NCBI GenBank assembly: GCA_913776825.1
Contig: CAJYPV010000026.1
Coordinates: forward strand, 1 to 64,000
Direction: 5' to 3'
Length of the DNA stretch: 64,000 nucleotides
DNA from: Burkholderiaceae bacterium
GTDB taxonomy: Bacteria > Pseudomonadota > Gammaproteobacteria > Burkholderiales > Burkholderiaceae_C
In this document: positions 1-7,539 of the stretch, piece after piece
Layout: every line of letters starts with the position of its first letter
How positions within the stretch are numbered: position 1 is the first letter of the stretch
Notes under the pieces: generated by a model
What the model saw: the letters and a program-made list of their open reading frames with translations, nothing else
The model's database searches: none
What the model was told of the DNA's origin: nothing
Made by a program: the position numbers and the translations under genes

Positions 1-1600
1 TCTGCACACGCAGCACATACGGGCCGCTGCCGCTCTCGGGCTTGGAGACCAGCGTCTTGACCGGGTTGATCTCGATCTGCTTGCCGCGGATGCTGCCGCT
101 GATCAGCAGCACGTCCTGGTCCGGCGCAGCGGCGACGGCCGCGGCCTTGGCCGTGGCGGCGTCGGTCGGGGTCAGGAAGGTCTGCATCAGGCGGTAGTTG
201 TAGTCGGAGAAGACCACGCCACCGCAGTAGCTCATGATGTCGTGACGATCCGTCGGACGCGGGTCATAGAAGCTGTTGGTGTCCGACAGGTAGCTCCAGA
301 TGTAGCGGCCCGGCTTGCCCAGGTTGGCGTCCGGATACGGGTACTTCGGATCGGGCGATCCCGCGCCGCCGCAGGCCGCATGCGGCAGCGAGAAGTTGTG
401 GCCCAGTTCGTGGGCGACGACATCCCGCACCGTGTCCGGCGCGCTCGGCATGTCGAAGCCGACGGCCGAGTTGCCCGGCACATAGCCCAGGCCGGCGAGG
501 CCCCAGGTGCGCTTGGGGATGAAGCCGAAGTAGTAGTCGTGACGCGCGGCGCGCTCCAGCGCGTGCAGGTCCGACAGCTCGCCGAGGATCTTGCCGAAGG
601 CATCGCTCCATTGCGCATCCGACGTCGGCAGCGTGGTGACGCGCGTCGACACATACGTCGGATGGGATTGCAGCGTCACCGTCGACACCGGGAACAGCGC
701 GCGGAGGTGAGCGGTCTGGTCGACCGGCAGTTGACCCGTCGTGCCGGCGATCCTCACGGGGATCGGCAGGAACTTCATGGCCACACCACCACCGACGCGC
801 GGGGTGAAGGTTTGTGCGGCAGCGCCGGCCACGTTGACGGTGACCTTCATGCCGGCCTTGACCAGGTCGGCGGGCAGGGTGACGGTGTAGGCGTCGTCGA
901 AGGACGGCACTGCAGACACGGCAGTCGGCAGACCACGGCGCGGCGCGGTCAGCGGCAGGTCACGGCTCACACCGGTGTTGGGGTTCTCCACCTTCACGGT
1001 GGCGGCCGGCAGGGCGGCGGGCGAGGCCGGCGCGGTCACATTGACCTTCAGCAGTGCGGGCTTGTTGGCCACCAGCACCAGTTGCGCATCGGTGCTGCCG
1101 TAGAGCATGGACTGCGCGAACTGCACCGAGGCCAGCGTCACCTTGGCCGTGGCCGGCGGCGTGATGCGCACCGACGACACCACGTCATTGAAGTTGGACG
1201 GCACCAGGTTGGCGTTGTCCGCCGTCAGCGTCAGCACGCGGCCGCCGTAGTTGATGTCGGAGAACAGCTCCACCTTGTAGCCGGCCGGCACCTTCAGCGA
1301 GGAGATCCGGTCGTTCCAGGAGCTGCCGATCCAGGTGCTGCTGGCGGTCAGGCAGGTGCTGGCGCCGACATAGTTCACATGCTCGAAGAAGCAGACCTGC
1401 GCGGCAGCTGCCGCGGCGGTGGTGGTGGTGGCGCTGCTGGTGCCGGTCGAACCGTTCACGCGTGCCGCCTGCACCTCCGTGCCTTGGGATTCGCCGCCGC
1501 CGCAACCGACCAGCAGGCCGGCCAGTGCCAGCGACAGGGACAGCGGATGCAGACGCAGCCGAGCGGGGGCGCCGGACGAGCGCTGGAGGGTGAGAGTCAT
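1..1600 (-). CDS. Secreted metzincin-type zinc metalloprotease, lipoprotein (3' end outside window)
   Basis: The reading frame starts at ATG 1600-1598 with an AAGGAG ribosome site six bases upstream, and it is still open at the window edge after 533 codons. The N-terminus is a lipoprotein signal: a hydrophobic stretch ending in LLVGC followed by GGGE, so the mature protein should be anchored by lipid. The zinc site HELGHNFSLPH lies at residues 397-407 (HExxHxxxxxH), and a Met-turn sequence (HDIMSYC) follows about 50 residues later. Together these define the metzincin clan (reprolysin/M66-like). About 350 residues of beta-rich sequence between the lipobox and the protease domain look like accessory domains. 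The substrate cannot be told. No neighbour on the same strand is visible. Family call is secure; subfamily is not. Confidence 0.85.
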   Translation of the reverse strand, partial: MTLTLQRSSGAPARLRLHPLSLSLALAGLLVGCGGGESQGTEVQAARVNGSTGTSSATTTTAAAAAAQVCFFEHVNYVGASTCLTASSTWIGSSWNDRISSLKVPAGYKVELFSDINYGGRVLTLTADNANLVPSNFNDVVSSVRITPPATAKVTLASVQFAQSMLYGSTDAQLVLVANKPALLKVNVTAPASPAALPAATVKVENPNTGVSRDLPLTAPRRGLPTAVSAVPSFDDAYTVTLPADLVKAGMKVTVNVAGAAAQTFTPRVGGGVAMKFLPIPVRIAGTTGQLPVDQTAHLRALFPVSTVTLQSHPTYVSTRVTTLPTSDAQWSDAFGKILGELSDLHALERAARHDYYFGFIPKRTWGLAGLGYVPGNSAVGFDMPSAPDTVRDVVAHELGHNFSLPHAACGGAGSPDPKYPYPDANLGKPGRYIWSYLSDTNSFYDPRPTDRHDIMSYCGGVVFSDYNYRLMQTFLTPTDAATAKAAAVAAAPDQDVLLISGSIRGKQIEINPVKTLVSKPESGSGPYVLRVQ

Positions 1601-1951
1601 GGATGCTCCTTGCAATGTGGGAGCCACGGCGTCGATGACGCGGCGGCCGGGTCCGGCCGTGGGCGAGTCCGTCCACCTCCGGCGAGGCGCGATTATTCGG
1701 AGCCGATGCCCCTCAACGGTGCAACCGGTGTCGTGCATTCGTAAGCGCAAGAAAGCGCTTTCAAGATTTCCGAAGCACAGGGGAAACACCGAGTCCCACG
1801 GCCCGACAAGCCGTCGCTCTCAATGGGCGCTCCGGACCGGGCGGATGGGTGGGGATGGGCGAGCCGGATGGCCCTGCCGATGCGCGCGTGACGCCTTGTT
1901 ACCCGTTGGTGTCAGGATTCTTTCGGCCGGTGTCGTGGCCGACAAACAGGC
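1601..1951. promoter_or_regulatory. Intergenic region with palindrome GAAAGCGCTTTC
   Basis: This 350-bp gap lies upstream of the minus-strand protease gene and downstream of the minus-strand gene at 1952-3403. It contains a perfect 12-bp palindrome GAAAGCGCTTTC at 1751-1762, about 150 bases upstream of the protease start. The shape is like operators of LacI-family sugar regulators, but no regulator gene is nearby. No convincing -35/-10 pair or terminator was recognised in the remainder. Confidence 0.35.
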
Positions 1952-3403
1952 TCATGGGGAGCCGTCCCGGCTTCCTGCGACGTGGCTGGGCAGTGCGCCG
2001 TCGGCCGCCGCGCGCAAGTCGTCCGGATGCACCATGAGCTCCCGGACGAATCGCAGCGTCGGGTACTGCTGGCGGACCGCCTCGAAGCCGGGCTCGGTGA
2101 GCAGTTGATGCCAGACCGGCAGCAGGCGGGCCGGATCGGCGGGTGTGTCCTGATCGCACCGATGACTCGCCCAGTCGATCGACGCGGGCGCCGAGAGCAA
2201 CTGCATCCGGCTGGCGGGATTCAGCCAGGGCGGTCGCCGGTCGGAGGGCGCGTCGCTGCAGTACAGCACCGACATGCCCGCGCCGTCGGGCCGCGAGCCC
2301 TCAGCGGTCGGACTGCCGAGATTCAGCGCCTGCAGCGAGCGCCCGGTCAGCGTGACGTCGCCCGCGTCGCTGGCAAAGACATGGGGGATGTCGGCGGTCG
2401 CCTGCTGAAGGCGTTGCAGTCCGCGTTGCAGCGTGTAGAGATCGGTGGTGGCGGCATCGGCCGAGGCTTTGGCTTCCAGCAGCAGGCACAGGTCCCATGT
2501 GGTGGAGGTCTCGCCCTGGGATGCGCTTCGCAGCAGCGCCGCATCCCATTCGCTCTTGGCGCGCTGGGGATCACCGGGGATCGAGCCCGGCACCAGCAGC
2601 CCGGTCACCACGCGGTAATCCGCGCTGGGGTCGTCGTGACGGAGCTGATCCGCCAGCCGGCTCAGCGCGTCTGCGGCCTGCGCTTCCACGGCCGCGCCGC
2701 GGGCCTGCGCACGTCGGCCGCGCGCATGGGCGTCCTCGGTGCCCGCCGTCGGCCCTTGTTGGCGCAGCAACTGCAGATAGCGCTGCATCCGTGGCTCGTG
2801 CGACTCGGCCGCCGTGGCGAGAAGCTCATGGAGCGCCGGCGCCTGCTGCAGCCGCTCGAGCGAGCGCTTCAGCTCGTCGTCTGCCAGCCTCTCGGGCGAG
2901 CGCAGCAGGCCTTCGGTGATCGTCCGCACCTGCATCCAATCGGCGCGCTCGCCGGCGTCATGCAGCGCCAGCAAGCTCTGCTTGAGCGCAGCGTCGGCCT
3001 CGGGGCGGCGCTCGGTGCGGGCCGGATGCGCGAAGGCGCGAATGGTGGTCTGCACCGTGCGGCGGTCGCTCGCCGAGCGGGCATGCCGATGCGCAAACGC
3101 GCGGACGTCCGGCCACCGATGCTGCAGCCCCATCGACTGAAAGCTCGCATCGCCGTCGTCAGGCCGAAGGGCGTGATCGAGAAGCTGGCTCAGCCCTTCG
3201 ATGAACAGCGCACGCACCTCGTCGGCGGGCTCGGTCCCGCGCGCGAGCGTCTCTCGGACCTGCTCGATGGCGAAGGCCAGGGCGGCGCCGAAACCCTCGG
3301 CGCGCGCGGCGTCGATCGACACGGGCAACGAGGGGGCGCGATAGCGCCGGGCGCACGCGTGCAGCCGGTGGGTGAGCGCGACGGGGAGGGCGAAGGGAGG
3401 CAT
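1952..3403 (-). CDS. Unrecognised protein, about 483 aa
   Basis: I do not recognise this family. The frame extends upstream to 3703, but I place the start at ATG 3403-3401 (MPPFALPVALTHRL) because longer starts would run into the divergent cold-shock gene at 3631. No clear ribosome site supports either start. The visible protein has a helix-rich N-terminal half (many Leu/Ala/Glu/Arg) and a C-terminal half with normal Asp/Glu/Trp/Tyr composition, including WDLCLLLEAKASAD and a closing segment RFVRELMVHPDDLRAA. No signal peptide, membrane span or catalytic signature is evident. The plus-strand frame across the same DNA is Arg/Gly-rich and looks like a shadow. Confidence 0.6.
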   Translation of the reverse strand: MPPFALPVALTHRLHACARRYRAPSLPVSIDAARAEGFGAALAFAIEQVRETLARGTEPADEVRALFIEGLSQLLDHALRPDDGDASFQSMGLQHRWPDVRAFAHRHARSASDRRTVQTTIRAFAHPARTERRPEADAALKQSLLALHDAGERADWMQVRTITEGLLRSPERLADDELKRSLERLQQAPALHELLATAAESHEPRMQRYLQLLRQQGPTAGTEDAHARGRRAQARGAAVEAQAADALSRLADQLRHDDPSADYRVVTGLLVPGSIPGDPQRAKSEWDAALLRSASQGETSTTWDLCLLLEAKASADAATTDLYTLQRGLQRLQQATADIPHVFASDAGDVTLTGRSLQALNLGSPTAEGSRPDGAGMSVLYCSDAPSDRRPPWLNPASRMQLLSAPASIDWASHRCDQDTPADPARLLPVWHQLLTEPGFEAVRQQYPTLRFVRELMVHPDDLRAAADGALPSHVAGSRDGSP

Positions 3404-3630
3404 CCGGAGCGAGGCAAGGCGGCGAGGGAGAGAGGTGGGGCATTGTGGTCCCGCCGCCCGCGCGGGGCGGTGTTGCAGGTCAGCCACTCGAAAGGGGGGC
3501 TGAAGGGGGACTCGCCCGCCGCGGCGCTTTCGCCGCCGATGAAATGCGATCCAATGTCCGCCACCGTTGGAAGAACCCCTTGGGAGCACGCCCGAATGAC
3601 CGCAGCGACCGCGTTGAAAGTAGTCCCGGC

Positions 3631-4314
3631 ATGAGCGACACGATGACCAAAGGCCCGCATCCCGCTGGCGGCAGCGGCGCGCTGTCTGGCCGCTTGCGGA
3701 CATGGAACGACGATCGCGGCTTCGGCTTCATTGCGCCGACGCAGGGCGGTCGCGAGCTCTTCGTTCACATCAGCGCCTTTCCCCGAGATGGATCTCGGCC
3801 CACCGAAGGCGAGACCCTGATCTACGAGCTGGGCCCGGGCAGGGACGGTCAACCGCAAGCGGTGCGGGTCACCCGATCCGCCGTCGTCGCTTCGGGGGAG
3901 TCCCGGAGCCCCGCTTCAACCCGACACCGCGCCCCGGAGCGTCCGGTCGGCCCCCGCGTGGCGGTCGCGGCCGATGGCGGTTCACCGGCGTCGCGTGCGC
4001 GGCGAGCGCCGGCGCGGACATCCTTCGTTCCGATGTTGATCGGGGTGGCGCTGCTGGTGGCCGCAGGCGGCTACGGCGTGCGGGTCTACCAGCGCCAACA
4101 GGCCGCACAGCAGCCGGTGGTCTCCCCGTCCGTGACCAGTCCCTTGGCGCCGGGCCGCACGTCACGATTTCGCTGCGATGGTCGTCAGCACTGCTCGCAG
4201 ATGACTTCTTGTGAAGAGGCCACCTTCTTCCTGCGCAATTGCCCGGATACCAAGATGGATGGCGATGGCGACGGGATTCCCTGCGAATCGCAGTGGTGCC
4301 CGGGCGGCCGTTAG
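3631..4314 (+). CDS. Membrane-anchored cold-shock domain / Excalibur domain protein
   Basis: This 227-aa protein has three parts. Residues about 16-85 form a cold-shock domain with RNP-like motifs (DDRGFGFI and ELFVHISAF), known to bind single-stranded nucleic acid. A basic Ser/Pro-rich linker leads to one hydrophobic span near residues 130-150 (MLIGVALLVAAGGYGV). The C-terminus is an Excalibur domain: DTKMDGDGDGIPCE, a DxDxDG calcium-binding loop between cysteines. The combination of cold-shock domain, membrane span and Excalibur domain recurs in proteobacteria without a firmly known role; by orientation the nucleic-acid domain should be cytoplasmic and the calcium domain periplasmic. ATG 3631 is chosen because the cold-shock domain begins soon after it. 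It is divergent from the gene ending at 1952. Confidence 0.8.
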   Translation: MSDTMTKGPHPAGGSGALSGRLRTWNDDRGFGFIAPTQGGRELFVHISAFPRDGSRPTEGETLIYELGPGRDGQPQAVRVTRSAVVASGESRSPASTRHRAPERPVGPRVAVAADGGSPASRARRAPARTSFVPMLIGVALLVAAGGYGVRVYQRQQAAQQPVVSPSVTSPLAPGRTSRFRCDGRQHCSQMTSCEEATFFLRNCPDTKMDGDGDGIPCESQWCPGGR

Positions 4315-4390
4315 CGGCAAACCTCACACAAACCCCCGCTGGTACGTTTCGTTCCAGCTTTTCAGCCCGTTCATTCCTATCATCCGCCGG

Positions 4391-4978
4391 ATGAACTCCC
4401 TCCCCATCGATGTTTCGCGCCGGTCGCGCTCCTGGCTGGCTGCCGCCGCTCTGCTGACCCTGGGCCTGACGGCCTGCGGCGGCGGCGGTGGTGACAGCGG
4501 CACGCCGGTCACGGCGGATCCCGTGGCCGTCGCCGGTACCTGCAACCTGCCTAACTTCCAGCAGGACCTGCTGACCCGCATCAATGCGCTGCGGGCCGCA
4601 GGCGCGGATTGCGGCAGCTCCGGCGTCTTCCCGGCGACCACCGCGCTCAGCTGGAATGCCCAGCTGACGCAGGCGGCCGACGGCCATGCCAAGGACATGG
4701 CGGCGAAGAACTACTTCAGCCACACCAGCCAGGACGGCCGCACCATGGCCGACCGGGTCAATGCCACCGGCTACGCCTGGAGCTCGCTGGGCGAGAACAT
4801 CGCTGCGGGCCAGCCCACGGTGGAATCGGTGATGAGCAGCTGGCGCAACAGCCCCGGCCACTGCGCCAACCTGATGAGCGCCAGTTACACCAATGTCGGC
4901 GTGTCCTGCCAGCCGGCCACCGCGCAGGGCGCCAGCTACAACCCGTACTGGGTCATGAACCTGGGCAAGCCGCGCTGA
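4391..4978 (+). CDS. CAP/SCP-domain lipoprotein
   Basis: This 195-aa protein starts with a lipoprotein signal (LLTLGLTAC followed by a Gly run), so it is probably lipid-anchored outside the inner membrane. The body is a CAP (cysteine-rich secretory/antigen 5/PR-1) domain. The family hallmarks are visible: LLTRINALRAAG at the start, the HAKDMAAKNYFSHTSQDGR segment, GENIAAG, the SWRNSPGHCANLM helix and the final NPYWVMNLG. Bacterial CAP proteins have poorly defined roles, and proposals include peptidase activity and lipid or surface binding. The cysteines CGSS, GHCAN and VSCQ probably form disulphides. It follows the cold-shock/Excalibur gene by 76 bases, so co-transcription is possible. A hairpin lies just past its stop. 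Confidence 0.88.
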   Translation: MNSLPIDVSRRSRSWLAAAALLTLGLTACGGGGGDSGTPVTADPVAVAGTCNLPNFQQDLLTRINALRAAGADCGSSGVFPATTALSWNAQLTQAADGHAKDMAAKNYFSHTSQDGRTMADRVNATGYAWSSLGENIAAGQPTVESVMSSWRNSPGHCANLMSASYTNVGVSCQPATAQGASYNPYWVMNLGKPR

Positions 4979-4993
4979 GCGTCGGCCACTGAC

Positions 4994-5016
4994 GCGCGGC
5001 GTGCCATGCGCCGCGC
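4994..5016 (+). terminator. GC-rich hairpin after the CAP lipoprotein gene
   Basis: An 8-bp perfect stem, GCGCGGCG at 4994-5001 paired with CGCCGCGC at 5009-5016 around a 7-base loop, follows the stop codon at 4978. The following bases (CTTGTCG) are only weakly T-rich, so an intrinsic terminator is plausible but not certain. Confidence 0.4.
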
Positions 5017-5281
5017 CTTGTCGCCGCCACCCGCTGGCGCCGACGAACGGTCTGTCCGCTGTCGCCTAAACAAGGCGAAATCCCGCTGGACCGATTCCTG
5101 GCCCCCTAGACCGCAGGTCGCGATCACTCGCAATTCCGAGGCCGTGCGCGTTTAATCCGTCGGTTGACGGGGCGACGCGATCGCGATGGCGGCTGGTCTG
5201 CCGCGCATGGCGCTCCCCTTCGACGATGTTGCCGAGACCCACGCCCCACACGGCGGGCGAGCCACGATGCACGGAGGAGCC

Positions 5282-6322
5282 ATGCCTGGATCAGTTGCTG
5301 ACGGCGCGGACGCGAGCGCGCCGCCATCCGTGAGCCTTGGCCGACGGGGAGACATCCGCGGCTTCATCCACATCAGCCAGGCGTGCGCTCGCGTGGCGGA
5401 GCGCCTGCCGGTGGTGGCGGATTGCCAGGCCAATGTGCTGATCACCGGCGAGACCGGCACTGGCAAGGAGGTCTGCGCGCGGGCGGTGCATTACCTCTCG
5501 CCGCGCGCGTCGCGCCCCTGGGTGGCGGTGAACTGCGGCGCGCTGCCGGCGGAGCTGGTCGAGAACGAGCTCTTCGGCCATGCGCGAGGCGCCTACACCA
5601 CCGCCCACGCGGCCAGTCCCGGGCTGGTGCGGGAAGCCGAGGGCGGCACGTTGTTCCTCGATGAAGTCGATTCCCTGCCGCTGGCGGCGCAGGCCAAGCT
5701 GCTGCGTTTTCTGCAGGAACGCGAATACCGTCCGATCGGCACGAGCACCACGTTGCGCGCGGACGTCCGCGTCATTGCCGCGAGCAACTGTGATCTGCAT
5801 CAGCGCATGCAGCGCGGCCAGTTCCGGCAGGACCTGTTCTTCCGTCTGAATGTGCTGCATCTCCAACTGCCGGCGCTGCGGGATCGACGCGAGGATGTGC
5901 CTGTCCTTGCCCAGCACTTCCTCCGGCAGTACGCCCGCGAATACGCCCGCCCCGCGCACGACCTGTCCCCCGCGGCATTGCTCAAGCTGTTGCGTCACGA
6001 ATGGCCTGGCAATGTCCGTGAGCTCAGCCACGTGATCGAGCGCGCGGTGCTGCTGTCCACTGGGCCTGTGCTGGAGCCTCGCGACATCGACATCGATCTC
6101 GCCGGTCCTGACAGCGTGCCTGTCGATGATGCCTCCTTCCGCGTTGCCAAGATGCGGGTCGTGGACCGTTTCGAGCGCGGCTATGTGGAGCAGTTGTTGT
6201 CCGTGCACGGTGGCAATGTGACCCATGCGGCCATGGCGGCCAAAAAGGACCGACGCGCCTTTTTCGAGTTGATCCGCAAGCACGGCATCGATCCCCAGCG
6301 TTTCCGCCACGCCGGTTCGTGA
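5282..6322 (+). CDS. Sigma-54-type enhancer-binding transcriptional regulator, probable eCIS activator
   Basis: This 346-aa AAA+ activator starts at ATG 5282, preceded by GGAGGA; an upstream in-frame start exists but has a worse site. It has only a short N-terminal segment and no receiver, GAF or PAS domain, so signal input is not obvious. The AAA+ core shows Walker A GETGTGKE (residues 56-63), Walker B GGTLFLDEV (121-129) and the arginine-finger region FRQDLFFRLNV. The sigma-54 contact loop, normally GAFTGA, reads GAYTTA (residues 103-108), which is atypical. A Fis-type helix-turn-helix ends the protein (GNVTHAAMAAKKDRRAFFELI). The only sigma-54 promoter I see lies about 840 bases downstream in front of the eCIS operon, which makes this its likely activator by inference. 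Confidence 0.88.
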   Translation: MPGSVADGADASAPPSVSLGRRGDIRGFIHISQACARVAERLPVVADCQANVLITGETGTGKEVCARAVHYLSPRASRPWVAVNCGALPAELVENELFGHARGAYTTAHAASPGLVREAEGGTLFLDEVDSLPLAAQAKLLRFLQEREYRPIGTSTTLRADVRVIAASNCDLHQRMQRGQFRQDLFFRLNVLHLQLPALRDRREDVPVLAQHFLRQYAREYARPAHDLSPAALLKLLRHEWPGNVRELSHVIERAVLLSTGPVLEPRDIDIDLAGPDSVPVDDASFRVAKMRVVDRFERGYVEQLLSVHGGNVTHAAMAAKKDRRAFFELIRKHGIDPQRFRHAGS

Positions 6323-6380
6323 GCGCGGGCGCCTGCCGCCACTGAGCGCCATCCGTGAGGACGCGCGCCCAAAGTCTCAT

Positions 6381-6607
6381 CGTGTTCCAAATTCAAGGGT
6401 GAGGCCGCCGCAGTAAGCCATTAGGCGTCGCCCGCGACCCGCGACTGCGCAGGGTCACCGCATGGCGGACCGATCGAGTGCGATCCGGGAGAACGAGCCC
6501 TAAGCCCGCTCAGGCGTGTTCCGCATTCAATGGCGAGGTCGCCGCAGTAAGCCATTGAGCAGCGCCCGCGACCCGCGCATGCGGGCAAGGTCACCGCTTG
6601 GCGGACC
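6381..6607 (+). repeat. Two imperfect direct repeats of about 92 bp
   Basis: A copy at 6381-6472 and a second at 6515-6607 share the blocks CGTGTTCC, GCCGCAGTAAGCCATT, CGCCCGCGACCCGCG and GGTCACCGC..TGGCGGACC, offset by about 134 bases. Neither copy is coding in a believable frame. They look like copies of a dispersed intergenic element of the host genome rather than operators, but only a genome search could tell. Confidence 0.7.
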
Positions 6608-6703
6608 AAGCGTCCTCGGTGGTCGCGGTTCAAGTAGCAGTGACCGAGCGAAGGCGAGCGATTACAGCGAGCCAAATCAAAGTCCGCCAGCGTTTCTTTG
6701 GTG

Positions 6704-6727
6704 ACTTTCTTGGCGCGCCAAGAAAGT
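6704..6727. repeat. 24-bp perfect palindrome centred on GGCGCGCC
   Basis: The sequence is self-complementary over 24 bases; its inner part is TTCTTGGCGCGCCAAGAA. It is flanked by TTTCTTTGGTGA and by CTCGCCAGCCGGGGCGAG, itself a short hairpin. Similar TTTCTTTGGT...CCAAGAAAGT elements are, from memory, common between genes in related betaproteobacteria. It could act as a bidirectional hairpin terminator or be a mobile palindromic repeat. Confidence 0.6.
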
Positions 6728-6859
6728 TACTCGCCAGCCGGGGCGAGACCCGGCGGGGTGCAGAGGGCGTTAACTGCCATCCGCAACTGCCCAGGTGGCC
6801 GTCGCCGCGAATTCCCCCACCCCCGCCCCACTCTTTGACGGCTGCTGTTAAGCGCCTCG

Positions 6860-6870
6860 CCCCCCCCCCC
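6860..6870 (+). repeat. C11 homopolymer tract
   Basis: Eleven consecutive C residues sit in non-coding DNA about 300 bases upstream of the sigma-54 promoter. Homopolymers of this length are prone to slipped-strand length change. Being outside a reading frame, any effect would be on spacing or DNA structure. Confidence 0.8.
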
Positions 6871-6914
6871 GCCGCTGCCCCCGCGTCCTTCAGCGAGCAC
6901 CGTCGTGTCGCGGC

Positions 6915-6949
6915 GTGGTGTGGTGGTGGTGGTGGTGGTCGTGGTGGTG
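6915..6949 (+). repeat. GTG/GGT trinucleotide repeat tract
   Basis: A run of near-perfect GTG triplets, with one TCG interruption, lies immediately upstream of the 14-bp palindrome at 6959-6972. It is a simple-sequence repeat and may vary in length; no coding role is apparent. Confidence 0.75.
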
Positions 6950-6958
6950 TTCGCGGGC

Positions 6959-6972
6959 GGACAAATTTGTCC
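6959..6972. promoter_or_regulatory. Palindrome GGACAAATTTGTCC, candidate enhancer site
   Basis: A perfect 14-bp palindrome lies about 205 bases upstream of the -24 element at 7166. Enhancer-binding proteins usually bind dyad sites 80-250 bases upstream of their promoter, so position and symmetry fit an upstream activator sequence for the regulator at 5282-6322. That link is inference; only one copy was seen. Confidence 0.45.
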
Positions 6973-7165
6973 CATTGCCCGGTTGGATTCCTCCATGTCG
7001 CTGTGAACACCCCGCAGCCGGGTTCCCTCCAGCTGTGGCGTCACCCGCCGGGTATCCGATGAACACGGAGATCGCGGGCGAGGGTGGGTGAAAACATCCT
7101 GGCACCCCTGAAGCATTCCGTGCTGTTGTTCATGGAAATCAACGACTTGCGATCACTGCCCAGAC

Positions 7166-7180
7166 TGGCACGGCGCTTGC
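7166..7180 (+). promoter_or_regulatory. Sigma-54 (-24/-12) promoter of the eCIS operon
   Basis: TGGCACGGCGCTTGC matches the sigma-54 consensus TGGCACG-N4-TTGC at every fixed base with exact spacing (GG at 7167-7168, GC at 7179-7180). Transcription should start near 7192, about 18 bases before the first eCIS gene at 7210. The match is strong enough to predict that the 39-kb cluster depends on RpoN and an enhancer-binding activator. Confidence 0.85.
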
Positions 7181-7209
7181 GATTCTGAGGTGACACGAGT
7201 CCTCGCCAC

Positions 7210-7521
7210 ATGGCCGACGCCACACCCCCCCGGGCGATCCCGCAAGCACTGGTCCAGTACCTGTGCGCCCGCCCGCAAGCGTCGGACACCGCGGAGGGGA
7301 TTCGTCTCTGGTGGTTGGACCCAGCCTGGGAGGTCACGATGGAGCAGCTTCAGATCGCGCTCGACGCCTTGCGCGCCAGCGGCCTGATCGAGGAATCGCA
7401 GGCGGCCGATGGCCGCCGTCGCTATCGCCGTGTCGGCACCGACCGCCAGTTCCAGGATTGGCTCCAGGCCAACGCCGCGCCCGGCCAGGACGACGGCGTC
7501 ACCCCCCCGCCCCAAGGCTGA
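7210..7521 (+). CDS. Small winged-helix-like protein at head of eCIS operon
   Basis: This 103-aa protein is the first gene behind the sigma-54 promoter. The segment EQLQIALDALRASGLIEES followed by DGRRRYRRVG looks like a recognition helix plus the basic wing of a small winged-helix fold. The preceding GIRLWWLDPAWEVT would be helix 2. It may bind DNA (autoregulation) or serve a structural role. Similar short proteins occur, from memory, in other eCIS clusters, but I cannot assign a function. There is no good ribosome site; the leader from the predicted start site is only about 18 bases. Confidence 0.7.
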   Translation: MADATPPRAIPQALVQYLCARPQASDTAEGIRLWWLDPAWEVTMEQLQIALDALRASGLIEESQAADGRRRYRRVGTDRQFQDWLQANAAPGQDDGVTPPPQG

Positions 7522-7539
7522 CGAAGCCCCACCCACATC

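Noticed and set aside
1982..3634. 550-codon open frame on the plus strand
   Set aside because: It is rich in Arg/Gly/Gln without hydrophobic core pattern; the minus-strand frame 1952-3403 has balanced protein-like composition.
6915..6949. CRISPR or satellite array
   Set aside because: It is a simple GTG triplet run with no spacer structure.
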